Position numbers and translations under genes: made by a program. Of a DNA stretch of 64,000 bases, positions 35,271-46,497 are shown piece by piece. Each line of letters opens with the position of its first letter. The stretch's first letter is position 1. The notes under the pieces were generated by a model, which was not told the origin of the DNA, did not search any database, and saw nothing but the letters and a program-made list of their open reading frames with translations. Origin of the DNA: Mycobacterium sp. SM1 (lineage in GTDB: Bacteria; Actinomycetota; Actinomycetes; Mycobacteriales; Mycobacteriaceae); the NCBI RefSeq assembly GCF_018361265.1, contig NZ_JAFLNH010000004.1, positions 62,001 to 126,000 on the forward strand, written 5' to 3'.

Positions 35271-35866
35271 CTATGCGATGGCGCCGACAGAATCGGCCGG
35301 CGCCGCTCCGGTTTCGATGTGTAGTTCCGAGTCCCGTTGCGGCAGTTGAGTCGGTGGGTCATGCAACGACCTTCGCAGGTCCTGCGGTAGCCGCAGCCCG
35401 GCGGGCGTCATGGTGAACCCGCGCCATGCTGCCAAGGCCCGGTCGAGCACCGCCCACACCAGCTTCAGCCAGGAGTGCTCGCCGGGCAGCCGACCGATCA
35501 CCTTGACCCGACGGCGGGTCTGCTCGAACGTCTGCTCGATAAAATTTGAGTGCCGTACCCTGCTAGCTACACCGTCAGCGAGTCACGGTCATCGAGCAGG
35601 GCCCGCACCGCCGCCGGATAGGAGTCGCGCCAGCGTTTGGCGAACGCGTCGATGCGGTTTTGGGCGAGTGTGACCGCATCCAGGCCGGGTTGGATGTTGT
35701 CGGGCAGGTCAAAGATCGCCCAGTAGTCGGCCATGACCTCGGCACCGAGCCGGGCTACTTCCTCGATCGCGCCCGCCAGGTCCTCTCCACCGGCGAACAC
35801 CCCATCAATTTCTGCCTGCAACCGCTGCGCAGGCGATAACCTTCTCGACACGCACGTAGGCTCCAT
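35271..35866 (-). pseudogene. IS256-type transposase with large internal deletion
   Basis: The ATG at 35866 opens SPAQRLQAEIDGVFAGGEDL and then GAIEEVARLGA, the normal N-terminus of one actinobacterial IS256 lineage, but this jumps directly to the C-terminal region (IDAFAKRWRDSYPAAVRALL, DDRDSLTV). A TAG at 35567-35569 and a small further deletion follow, and the frame resumes as RHSNFIEQTFEQTRRRVKVI to a TAG at 35271-35273. The whole DDE core is missing. This is a non-autonomous deletion derivative; its tail is related to the relic at 472-725. Confidence 0.75.
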
Positions 35867-36698
35867 CCTTCAGACTTGCGCGTCTTCGAGGGAACCTACG
35901 TCCGAACCCTTTTACACCGCCGCAGGGACACGACCGAACCGCGATTCCGTGGCGACTTGGCCGATGGCACGTTTACCATCGAGCCGGCAGCAACAGGATT
36001 GGCTGCGGATCGCCGAACTTGTTGCGCGGTACCGAAACCGCCGCGTGGCGCGGTAGACGCCTCCGTGGGATCGGCGGATCCGGCCCGGTGGCCGGTTGGC
36101 GCCGTGGTCCGACGATCCGCTTCTAATGCCGTCTAATGTCGAGTTTCCCGGCCAGTGGTGATCAGCAGGCCGACGATGCCGCCGCTGAGATCGGAGAGGG
36201 ACGGCGCCGGCCGACGAGCGCTCAAGGTCGTTCCGCGGCCGCGCGCCGGTGGCACGACGCGACTCGGTCCCGATTCACCGACGGCTCGCTCTACCCACAT
36301 GGGCGTGCCGCGATAGCGGTTGCTATCTGCCGCTGGCCGGTTCGCTGGGCGCGACATTCGGGGTGTGCGGCAATGAGCTGCCAGCATATGACCCCGACGA
36401 ATGGGCGCTCGACGTCACGGACACACCGGCGGAGTCGAGCTAGCGACCGCGGCGTTCGTCGCCCGGGACGTCTGGGTCGTCGATGGTCTCCAGGTAGGGC
36501 TACACGCCTGTGGCAGGGCCGAATGACGATTCGATCCACGCCCGGCCTTTGCGTGCACCGGGGCATCCGTGGCGCGGGACGATGGCCATCGGCACCACGA
36601 ACTCACCGGTGTCGTGGGCGATCAGCGGTGCGCCGTTGTCCGATGCGGCGCGCAGGCTCGGCCGGCGCGGGTCGTCGGGTCACCGTCCACCGCCGGCT
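35867..36698. other. 830-base degenerate stretch before thyX
   Basis: No intact gene is supported. The first part continues the IS256-type end. On the minus strand around 36440-36590 the blocks ARKGRAWIESSFG and PYLETIDDPDV, separated by a stop, resemble the C-terminal part of an rve-type integrase core, so a decayed transposase is likely. The M. tuberculosis genes between dfrA and thyX are not recognisable. Confidence 0.4.
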
Positions 36699-36710
36699 AT
36701 GGTGAGCGCT

Positions 36711-37463
36711 GTGGCCCACACCGCCCCGCTGCGCGTGCGCCTGATCGCCCAGACCGCGTTCAGCGCGCCGGACGACGTGCCGTGGAGCACCGACGCCGAC
36801 GGCGGGCAGGCGCTCACCGAGTTCGCCGGGCGGGCCTGCTATCAAAGCTGGTCCAAACCCAACCCGAAGACCGCGACCAACGCCGCCTACATCAAGCACA
36901 TCATCGACGTCGGGCATTTCTCGGTGCTCGAGCACGCCAGCGTGTCCTTCTACATCACCGGCATCTCCCGATCCTGCGCTCACGAGCTGATCCGGCACCG
37001 CCATTTGTCCTGCTCACAGCTCTCCCAGCGGTACGTTCCGGACGGTGACTCGTGGATCGTCGTGCCGCCGGGCATGTCAGACGAGCCCGAGCTGCAGCAG
37101 CTCCTCGCCACGGCCGCCGACACCAGCCGCGCCGCCTACGCCGACCTGCTGGCCAAGCTGGAGGCCAGGCTCGCCGATCAGCCCAACGCGGTGTTGCGCC
37201 GCAAACAGGCCCGCCAGGCGGCCCGCGCCGTGCTGCCCAACGCCACCGAGACCCGCCTCGTGGTGACCGGCAACTACCGGGCGTGGCGGCATTTCATCGC
37301 GGTGCGCGCCAGCGAGCACGCCGACGTCGAGATCCGGCGGCTTGCCATCGTGTGCCTGCGTCACCTCCTCGAGGTGGCGCCCGCGGTATTCGCCGATTTT
37401 GAGATCACCACCCTCGCCGACGGCACCGAGGTCGCGACGTCCCCCCTGGCGACCGAGGCGTGA
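36711..37463 (+). CDS. thyX: flavin-dependent thymidylate synthase (ThyX)
   Basis: The GTG at 36711 gives VAHTAPLRVRLIAQTAFSAP and a 250-residue product, the same start and length as M. tuberculosis ThyX; an ATG at 36699 is in frame but less likely. The ThyX signature RHRxxSxxxxR is seen as RHRHLSCSQLSQR near residue 95, followed by NATETRLVVTGNYRAWRHFI and the C-terminal RRLAIVCLRHLLEVAPAVF. It makes dTMP from dUMP with FAD and NADPH and leaves tetrahydrofolate. It sits 15 bases before dapA, as in other mycobacteria. Confidence 0.96.
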   Translation: MAHTAPLRVRLIAQTAFSAPDDVPWSTDADGGQALTEFAGRACYQSWSKPNPKTATNAAYIKHIIDVGHFSVLEHASVSFYITGISRSCAHELIRHRHLSCSQLSQRYVPDGDSWIVVPPGMSDEPELQQLLATAADTSRAAYADLLAKLEARLADQPNAVLRRKQARQAARAVLPNATETRLVVTGNYRAWRHFIAVRASEHADVEIRRLAIVCLRHLLEVAPAVFADFEITTLADGTEVATSPLATEA

Positions 37464-37478
37464 CGTAACCTAGGGACC

Positions 37479-38381
37479 GTGAGCACCGCCGGATTCGACG
37501 CCCCGGCACGCCTGGGCACGCTGCTGACCGCGATGGTGACTCCGTTCGGTGCTGACGGCTCCCTGGATACCGCCGCCGCGGCGCGGCTGGCCAACCACCT
37601 CGTCGACTCCGGATGCGACGGGCTGGTGGTGTCCGGCACCACCGGGGAGTCACCGACCACCACCGACGAGGAGAAACGCACGCTGTTGCGTGTCGTGTTG
37701 GAGGCGGTCGGTGACCGTGCCCGGGTCATCGCGGGCGCGGGCACCTATGACACGGCGCACAGCGTGCGGTTGGCGAAGGCCTGCGCGGCCGAGGGGGCAC
37801 ACGGCCTGCTGGTGGTCACGCCGTACTACTCGAAGCCCCCGCAGAGCGGGCTGATCGCGCATTTCACGGCCATCGCCGACGCCACCGCGCTACCGGTGCT
37901 GCTTTATGACATCCCGCCGCGCTCGGTGATACCGCTTGCTCCGGACACCATCCGCGCGCTGGCGTCACACCCCAACATCGTGGGGATCAAAGACGCCAAG
38001 GGAGATCTGCACACCGGCGCTCAGCTGATGGCCGAAACCGGGCTGGCCTATTATTCCGGCGACGATGCGCTCAACCTGCCCTGGCTGGCAATGGGGGCAA
38101 GCGGTTTCATCAGCGTCATTTCGCATCTGGCGGCGGGCCAGCTGCGGGAGATGTTGTCCGCCTTCCACTCCGGCGACATCACCACCGCTCGCAAGATCAA
38201 CGTCACCCTCGGCCCACTGTGCGACGCGATGAGCCGCACCGGCGGTGTGACGATGGTCAAAGCGGGTTTGCGGCTGCAGGGCCTGGACGTCGGCGATCCA
38301 CGGCTACCGCAAATGCCCGCGACACCTGAACAAATCGAGGCGTTGGCCGCCGACATGCGCTCCGCCTCAGTGCTCCGCTAG
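37479..38381 (+). CDS. dapA: 4-hydroxy-tetrahydrodipicolinate synthase
   Basis: The GTG at 37479 opens a 300-residue protein with the DapA/NAL barrel motifs: TAMVTPFGADGSLD near residue 13, VVSGTTGESPTTTDEEK near 50, VTPYYSKPPQSGL near 112 with the catalytic tyrosine, LYDIPPRSVIPL, and IVGIKDAKGDLHTG with the Schiff-base lysine near 171. It condenses pyruvate with aspartate semialdehyde, the first step of the diaminopimelate branch; the product goes to DapB (23506). Seven bases separate it from rnj, so they are cotranscribed. Confidence 0.96.
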   Translation: MSTAGFDAPARLGTLLTAMVTPFGADGSLDTAAAARLANHLVDSGCDGLVVSGTTGESPTTTDEEKRTLLRVVLEAVGDRARVIAGAGTYDTAHSVRLAKACAAEGAHGLLVVTPYYSKPPQSGLIAHFTAIADATALPVLLYDIPPRSVIPLAPDTIRALASHPNIVGIKDAKGDLHTGAQLMAETGLAYYSGDDALNLPWLAMGASGFISVISHLAAGQLREMLSAFHSGDITTARKINVTLGPLCDAMSRTGGVTMVKAGLRLQGLDVGDPRLPQMPATPEQIEALAADMRSASVLR

Positions 38382-38388
38382 GCGACGG

Positions 38389-40077
38389 GTGAGCTTGCAG
38401 GTGACCGACAACCTTAACCCGCCCGGACCGCTGACCCCGGGCGGGGTGCGTGTTACCGCCCTGGGCGGTGTCGGCGAAATCGGGCGCAATATGACCGTCT
38501 TCGAGCATCTGGGTCGGCTGCTGATCATCGACTGCGGGGTGATGTTCCCCACCCACGACGAGCCCGGGGTCGACCTCATCCTGCCGGACCTGCGGCACAT
38601 CGAAGACCGCCTCGATGACATCGAGGCGCTGGTGCTCACCCACGCGCACGAGGACCACATCGGGGCGGTCCCGTTTCTGCTCAAGCTGCGGCCCGACATC
38701 CCGGTCGTCGGCTCGAAGTTCACCCTGGCGCTGGTCTCCGCCAAATGCCGTGAGCACCAGCTTAAACCGGTGCTCCTCGAAGTCGCCGAGGGCCAGCGCC
38801 GCACGCACGGCGTGTTCGAGTGCCAGTACTTCGCGATCAACCACTCCATCCCGGACGCGCTGGCGATCGCGGTGCACACCGGGGCGGGAAGCATCCTGCA
38901 CACCGGAGACATCAAACTCGACCAGTTGCCGCTGGACGGACGCGTCACGGACCTGCCCGGCATGTCCCGGCTCGGCGACGCCGGTGTCGATCTTTTGCTT
39001 TGCGATTCGACCAACGCCGAGATTCCCGGTGTCGGGCCGTCGGAAAGCGAAGTGGGCCCGGCGCTGCATCGCCTGATCAGGGGCGCCGAGGGCCGTGTCA
39101 TCGTGGCGTGCTTCGCTTCCAACGTAGACCGGGTGCAGCAGATCATCGACGCCGCCGTGGCGCTGGGGCGGCGGGTGGCATTCGTCGGCCGATCCATGGT
39201 GCGCAACATGGGGATCGCCCGTGAGCTTGGTTTTTTACGCGTGGCCGATTCCGATCTGATCGACATCGCCGCCGCCGAGATGATGCCGCCCGGACGAGTG
39301 GTGTTGATCACCACCGGCACTCAAGGCGAGCCGATGTCGGCGTTGTCGCGAATGTCCCGCGGAGAGCACCGCAGCATCACGCTCACCTCCGACGACCTGA
39401 TCATCCTGTCCTCCTCGCTGATCCCCGGCAACGAGGAGGCCGTCTACGGTGTGCTCGACGAGCTGTCCAAGATCGGCGCCCAAGTTATCACCAATCAGCA
39501 AGTGCGCGTGCATGTTTCAGGTCACGCATACTCCGGTGAGCTGCTGTTTCTGTACAACGCGGTGCGACCCCGCCACGTCATGCCCATCCACGGCACCTGG
39601 CGAATGCTGCGGGCCAACGCCAAACTGGCCGCGCGCACCGGGGTGGCGCAGGAGTGCATTCTGTTGGCGGAGAACGGCGTCAGCGTCGACCTGGTCGCCG
39701 GCAAAGCCGGCATCGCGGGCGCGGTGCCGGTCGGCAAAATGTTCGTCGACGGGCTGGTCACCGGCGACGTCGGGGAAATCACCCTGGGTGAACGGCTCAT
39801 TTTATCGTCGGGCTTCGTTGCGGTGACCGTGGTGGTGCGACACGGCACTGGGCGTCCCGCGGCCCCGCCGCACCTGCATTCGCGGGGTTTCTCCGAGGAC
39901 CCCAAGGCCCTGGAGCCCGCGGTCCGCAAAGTCGAGGAAGAGCTGGAATTGCTGGCCGCCGAGAACATCACCGACCCCACCCGGATCGCCCAGGCGGTGC
40001 GCCGCACGGTCGGCAAGTGGGTGGGAGAAACCTACCGGCGCCAGCCGATGATCGTGCCCACGGTGCTGGAGATCTGA
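38389..40077 (+). CDS. rnj: ribonuclease J
   Basis: The GTG at 38389 opens a 562-residue metallo-beta-lactamase/beta-CASP nuclease. The zinc ligands are LTHAHEDHIGAVPF near residue 84, HTGDIK near 170 and the later HVSGHAYSGE near 380; beta-CASP motifs include CFASNVDRVQQIIDAA and LITTGTQGEPMSALSRM. It is an endo- and 5'-3' exoribonuclease in the cytosol for RNA processing and decay. It lies directly after dapA, as in M. tuberculosis (Rv2752c). The gene is intact and conserved over its full length. Confidence 0.96.
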   Translation: MSLQVTDNLNPPGPLTPGGVRVTALGGVGEIGRNMTVFEHLGRLLIIDCGVMFPTHDEPGVDLILPDLRHIEDRLDDIEALVLTHAHEDHIGAVPFLLKLRPDIPVVGSKFTLALVSAKCREHQLKPVLLEVAEGQRRTHGVFECQYFAINHSIPDALAIAVHTGAGSILHTGDIKLDQLPLDGRVTDLPGMSRLGDAGVDLLLCDSTNAEIPGVGPSESEVGPALHRLIRGAEGRVIVACFASNVDRVQQIIDAAVALGRRVAFVGRSMVRNMGIARELGFLRVADSDLIDIAAAEMMPPGRVVLITTGTQGEPMSALSRMSRGEHRSITLTSDDLIILSSSLIPGNEEAVYGVLDELSKIGAQVITNQQVRVHVSGHAYSGELLFLYNAVRPRHVMPIHGTWRMLRANAKLAARTGVAQECILLAENGVSVDLVAGKAGIAGAVPVGKMFVDGLVTGDVGEITLGERLILSSGFVAVTVVVRHGTGRPAAPPHLHSRGFSEDPKALEPAVRKVEEELELLAAENITDPTRIAQAVRRTVGKWVGETYRRQPMIVPTVLEI

Positions 40078-40100
40078 AGCCGGATCGGCGGGGACGCGGG

Positions 40101-40543
40101 CCGGCACTCAGGTTTTTTTCCGCATCCGCCGACCATTCGATCTGCGAGGCTGTGAGGTTGCGGCCGGTCGGTGCGACATAGCGGTGCACGATTTGCTCGG
40201 GCCCTACCTGCTCAACCAGCCGCCAGCCGTATCCGGCGAGAAACCCCGCCACCTCCCCGGGTGGTAATCCGAAGTGCCACAGCTGCCGTCGTTGGCGCGT
40301 TATGCGGTAGAGCGTGGTGGTCCCGTACAGATTCGTGCCATCAGGTCCGGCACGCTCCAGCGCCGTGATGAACAGCCGACGCAGCAGGGCTGATCGGGTG
40401 GCAGCGGTCAGCCACCGCGCGGGCGGCGGCAAAAAGGCTGCCGCCAGATCGTCGTTCACCAGCCGCCGCCCGGGCGGCTCGTGCTGCTCGACAGCCGCCA
40501 GGACCAGCGGCCCTAAGGCCGTCTGCGCCGCGGGGTTGCGCAC
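40101..40543 (-). pseudogene. SAM-dependent methyltransferase (Rv2751-like) with internal deletion
   Basis: The ATG at 40543 gives MRNPAAQTALGPLVLAAVEQ with ATRSALLRRLFITALERAGP, the N-terminus of the leucine-carboxyl-methyltransferase-like family to which Rv2751 belongs. After GTNLYGTTTLYR it jumps to the C-terminal block LPPGEVAGFLAGYGWRLVEQ and VGPEQIVHRYVAPTGRNLTA. The SAM-binding centre (about 120 residues) is missing. Near the end a run of seven As (about 40108-40116) shifts the frame past the usual AEKT stop, so the frame runs on antisense into rnj to 39968. It cannot be active. Confidence 0.7.
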
Positions 40544-40628
40544 AATCGGCTACCTCTTGTCCAGAAAAGCCCCGCAGCGACGGCCACGGCGATGCCGGTG
40601 GGCAAGCGCCGGGCCGGGCACCGGCACG

Positions 40629-40943
40629 TCAGCGACGCAGCTGGCCTTTGTCCGGGTCGCCCGCGGGAATGGGGGTCAGCGTCTTGATGTCGGGCGCGGC
40701 GGTCAGGTGCTCGCCGGTCTCCTTGAGCAGCCGGGTCAGGGCCGGAGCGGTGCTGTGGGCCTGGAGCGCCGCGGCGTCGGCCCACTGCTCGACGAAGACG
40801 AAGGTGTCCCCCGATTCATGCAGCGAGTAGAGCTGGCATCCCGGCTCGTTGTGGACCTCTTCGACCGCGCGGGTGAGGATCTCGCGGACGGTGTCGACGG
40901 ACTCGGGCTTGGCGGTCAGGGTAGCGACGACAACGACGGGCAT
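40629..40943 (-). CDS. ABM-domain (antibiotic biosynthesis monooxygenase-like) protein
   Basis: The 104-residue protein has the dimeric alpha/beta-barrel fold of the ABM family: VVVATLTAKPESVDTVREIL, the EPGCQLYSLHES segment, FVFVEQWADAAALQAHSTAP near residue 50, and a short C-terminal tail. It is the positional and length match of Rv2749. Relatives include YgiN-type quinol monooxygenases and haem- or lipid-modifying enzymes that need no cofactor. The substrate is unknown. The Rv2750-like dehydrogenase that normally lies next to it is missing. Confidence 0.82.
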   Translation of the reverse strand: MPVVVVATLTAKPESVDTVREILTRAVEEVHNEPGCQLYSLHESGDTFVFVEQWADAAALQAHSTAPALTRLLKETGEHLTAAPDIKTLTPIPAGDPDKGQLRR

Positions 40944-41079
40944 GTGGGCCTCCTGAGCCTCTCGGGGTGATCACCTGACGCCTCGCACCCTACCCGGCGG
41001 CTCCGACACCGAACCGCCAGCGGCCGTAATCAGTGTGGCAAATGATGCAGACGGTGTGTTTGCGATTAGGCTTGCCGGC

Positions 41080-43560
<2,481 letters not shown>

Positions 43561-43574
43561 CGGCCGACGGCCGG

Positions 43575-44651
43575 TCAGGCGTCGATGACCACGCGGTGGC
43601 CTTTGGCCCGCGAGACGCAGACCAGCATCTCGTCATCGCCTTCGGTGGTGCGCCCCCGGCGATCGACGTCCCCGGCCAGCACCTTGACCTTGCAGGTGCC
43701 GCAGAATCCTTGCCGGCACGAATACGGGGTCGCCGGGTTGTGGTCGAGCATGACGGCCAGCGCCGAGCGGTTCGGCGGCACGGCGAGCACCCGCCGCGAG
43801 CGCGCCAGCACCAGCTCGAAAGGGGCACCGTCGATGACCGGCGGCGGGGCGAAGCGCTCGTAGTGCAGGGGCGCGTCGGCGTGCTGGTCGCGCGCCGCGC
43901 GCACCGCCTCCAGCATGCCGGCCGGCCCGCAGACGTACACCGCCGTGGTCGGTCCGGCGCCGGCGAGCAGGTCGGCAGCGGTGGGAATGCGGCCGCGTTC
44001 GTCGTCGGCCCAGACCGTCACCCGATCCGGCGCCACCGCGAGCACCTCGTCCAGCAGCGGCATATAGTCGCGGCTGCGCCCGGCATACACGGCCCGCCAA
44101 CGTATTCCGTGCTGCTGGGCCAGCCGGATCATGGGCAGGATCGGCGTTACCCCGATGCCGCCGATCACGAATAGCACGTCGTGCTCGTCGGTGACCAGAT
44201 AAAAGGCGTTGCGGGGACCTTCGAAAACCAGGGTGTGGCCCACGTCGACGGTGTCATGCATCTCGATCGAGCCGCCGCCGCCGTCGGCGATGCGGCGCAC
44301 CGCGATGCGGTAGTCGGTGCGCCGCCCGGGCGGACCGCACAGCGAGTACTGGCGACGGCGGCCCGAGGGCAGCCGGACATCGATGTGCGCGCCCGGTGTC
44401 CAGGACGGCAGCACTGCGCCATCCGGGTCGGCCAGTGTCAGCGCGACCACGTCTGGTGCCAGCACTTGCCGTTTGGTGACCACTGCGCTGATCGTGCGCT
44501 GTACCGGGGCGACCCGGGAGGGCGTCCAGCGGGACAGCGCGGCCAAGCCGCCGAAGAGAACACGGGCACCCCAAAACGCGGTGAGAACGCGATCGTGTTT
44601 GCGGCGGCCGTATAAGTCTGCCGGCCTGCTGCCCCAAATATTCTGTGACAC
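43575..44651 (-). CDS. ferredoxin-NADP reductase-like flavoprotein with C-terminal 2Fe-2S domain
   Basis: The 358-residue protein has an FAD-binding domain (VRLPSGRRRQYSLCGPPG near residue 93, with RxYSL), an NAD(P)H domain (VLFVIGGIGVTPILPMIRLA near 160, VYVCGPAGMLEAV near 237), and a plant-type 2Fe-2S domain (CRQGFCGTCKVKVL near 313, then MLVCVSRAKG). This is the phthalate dioxygenase reductase/VanB layout. It would move electrons from NAD(P)H to an oxygenase. It is the last gene of a four-gene operon, 12 bases after the EphD-like gene, and the ferritin-like protein of that operon is the obvious candidate acceptor. The N-terminus has an unusual 55-residue extension. Confidence 0.88.
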   Translation of the reverse strand: MSQNIWGSRPADLYGRRKHDRVLTAFWGARVLFGGLAALSRWTPSRVAPVQRTISAVVTKRQVLAPDVVALTLADPDGAVLPSWTPGAHIDVRLPSGRRRQYSLCGPPGRRTDYRIAVRRIADGGGGSIEMHDTVDVGHTLVFEGPRNAFYLVTDEHDVLFVIGGIGVTPILPMIRLAQQHGIRWRAVYAGRSRDYMPLLDEVLAVAPDRVTVWADDERGRIPTAADLLAGAGPTTAVYVCGPAGMLEAVRAARDQHADAPLHYERFAPPPVIDGAPFELVLARSRRVLAVPPNRSALAVMLDHNPATPYSCRQGFCGTCKVKVLAGDVDRRGRTTEGDDEMLVCVSRAKGHRVVIDA

Positions 44652-44663
44652 GGGTAGTCCCGC

Positions 44664-46475
44664 TTAGGTTGTTGCGCGGCGACCCGCTGCTCCCGGCTCC
44701 GCCGCGGTGGCGATCGCCGTGGTCGGTCGAATGTCGAACCGGGCGAACAGCCGAACCAGCGACGGACTGATGCGGCGCAGCGCGTAGCCGATCTTGGACT
44801 CGGCGGCGACCGGCAGCACCGCCGGAGCGGTCTTGACCGCCTTGACGATCGCCGTGGCCACCGCTTCCGGGGTGTAGTTACGGCGCCGATACGCGGCGTC
44901 GGCCTTCTGCCGGGCGCGCTCCTGCTGCTCGGCCGTCATACCGGCGTAGCTGGTGCTCTTGGCGATGTTGGTGTTGACGAAACCCGGGCACACCGCGGTG
45001 ACCGTGATGCCTTCGTCGGCGAGGTCGGCGCGCAGCGATTCGCTGAGCGCGAGCACCGCCGCCTTCGTGGTGCCATAGGCGACTAAGGATTTCGACGGCA
45101 GGAACGCCGCCGCGGAGGCCACGTTGATGATCGTTCCGCCCTGGCCGCGCTCGACCATCTGGGCGCCGAACGCCCGGCACCCGCTGATCACCCCGCGCAG
45201 GTTGACGCCCAGGAGGGCATCCCAGTGCTCGGGCGTCGTCTCCAAAAACCGGCCCGCCATCCCGATGCCGGCGTTGTTGACCAGGATGTCGACCACGCCG
45301 TGCGTGTCGTGCACCTGTGCGGCAAGGTTATTCATCGCCGCTTCGTCGCTGACGTCGACCTGGTAGACGGCGGCCTCGGCTCCGGCCGCCCGCACCGCCG
45401 CCGCGGTTTCGTTGGCGCCGTCGAGGTCTCGGTCGACAACCACGACGGTGGCCGCGCCCCGGCGGGCCAGCTGCACCGCGGTGGCCCGACCGATCCCCGC
45501 ACCCGCACCGGTGACCAGCGCCAGTTTGCCGTGCACATCCCGCGGGCCGGTGTGCACGACGGACTCACCCGCCGGTGCCGTGCCCTCGACGACTAGGTCG
45601 ACCCACTCACCGGTGAGCCGGGCGATCACGTCGGGACGCGAGGTCAGCACCCAATGCCCGCCCTCGATCGGAACCACCCGGCCGCCGGGCGGAATCGAGC
45701 CGGTGAACCGCTGCAGGGCGGGCGTCACGAAATAGTCCTTGCGCGCCACCAGCACCTGCACCGGGACGCTGGTCTGCGCCAGCCGCTTTCCGGGAGCCAG
45801 CAGCGGCCCGGGCATGTTGGCACGGTACAGGTTGAGCCCATTGAGGTAATCGTGGATCGACCGGTACGTGGCGTCGGGCTGGCCGCGGGTGCGTGATCGG
45901 CCGATACGTTCAACTCCCTCAATGACTTTCACCGCCACCCGGGAGCGGATACTCCACTCCGGCGCGCCCGGGCACAAGAAGAACCAGATGTAGGAGGACG
46001 CCAGAACCTGTTTGGCGACGTCGGCCACGGCGCGCGGGGTGCGCGGTGAGCGCAGGAACCTGCCGGCATAGTTCAGATGCGGCCCGGAGATCGACGTGAA
46101 CGAGGCGATCCTGCCCACCAGCGAGTGGTCGGTGACCGCCGCCCAGCATTGGATCGAGCCCCAGTCGTGGCCCAACAGGTGCACCTGCTCCACCCCCAGG
46201 GCGTCGATCACCGCGCCGACATCGGAGACCAGCTGGGGCAGCCGATAACCGGAACGGTCTGTCGGCGTTGCTGATGCCCCGGCGCCGCGGACGTCGTAAG
46301 CCACGAAGTTGTATCGGTGGGCAAGCTTGGCCGCGACCCCGTCCCACACGTGGTGGTTATCCGGGTAGCCGTGCACCGCCAGGATGGTCGGGCGTCCCCG
46401 GTCGCTCTCGCCATAGGCGTGCACGGCGAGGGCGACCCCGTCTGAAGCCGTCACGGTGATGCTGGGCTGATTCAT
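44664..46475 (-). CDS. ephD: EphD-like alpha/beta hydrolase fused to a short-chain dehydrogenase
   Basis: The 603-residue fusion has an epoxide-hydrolase-type N-terminal half: LAVHGYPDNHHVWDGVAAKL near residue 32 (oxyanion HGYP), nucleophile D in LLGHDWGSIQCW near 104, and a late GGHWV histidine near 277. The C-terminal half is an SDR: LALVTGAGAGIGRATAVQLA near residue 323, VNNAGIGMAG near 400, and the catalytic YGTTKAAVLALSES near 468. This is the EphD architecture of mycobacteria (Rv2214c), linked to mycolic-acid metabolism, though here it is in a different operon. It could hydrolyse an epoxide or ester and then oxidise or reduce the product. Confidence 0.88.
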   Translation of the reverse strand: MNQPSITVTASDGVALAVHAYGESDRGRPTILAVHGYPDNHHVWDGVAAKLAHRYNFVAYDVRGAGASATPTDRSGYRLPQLVSDVGAVIDALGVEQVHLLGHDWGSIQCWAAVTDHSLVGRIASFTSISGPHLNYAGRFLRSPRTPRAVADVAKQVLASSYIWFFLCPGAPEWSIRSRVAVKVIEGVERIGRSRTRGQPDATYRSIHDYLNGLNLYRANMPGPLLAPGKRLAQTSVPVQVLVARKDYFVTPALQRFTGSIPPGGRVVPIEGGHWVLTSRPDVIARLTGEWVDLVVEGTAPAGESVVHTGPRDVHGKLALVTGAGAGIGRATAVQLARRGAATVVVVDRDLDGANETAAAVRAAGAEAAVYQVDVSDEAAMNNLAAQVHDTHGVVDILVNNAGIGMAGRFLETTPEHWDALLGVNLRGVISGCRAFGAQMVERGQGGTIINVASAAAFLPSKSLVAYGTTKAAVLALSESLRADLADEGITVTAVCPGFVNTNIAKSTSYAGMTAEQQERARQKADAAYRRRNYTPEAVATAIVKAVKTAPAVLPVAAESKIGYALRRISPSLVRLFARFDIRPTTAIATAAEPGAAGRRATT

Positions 46476-46497
46476 TTGCGAGTCCCCCGCGCGGTGC

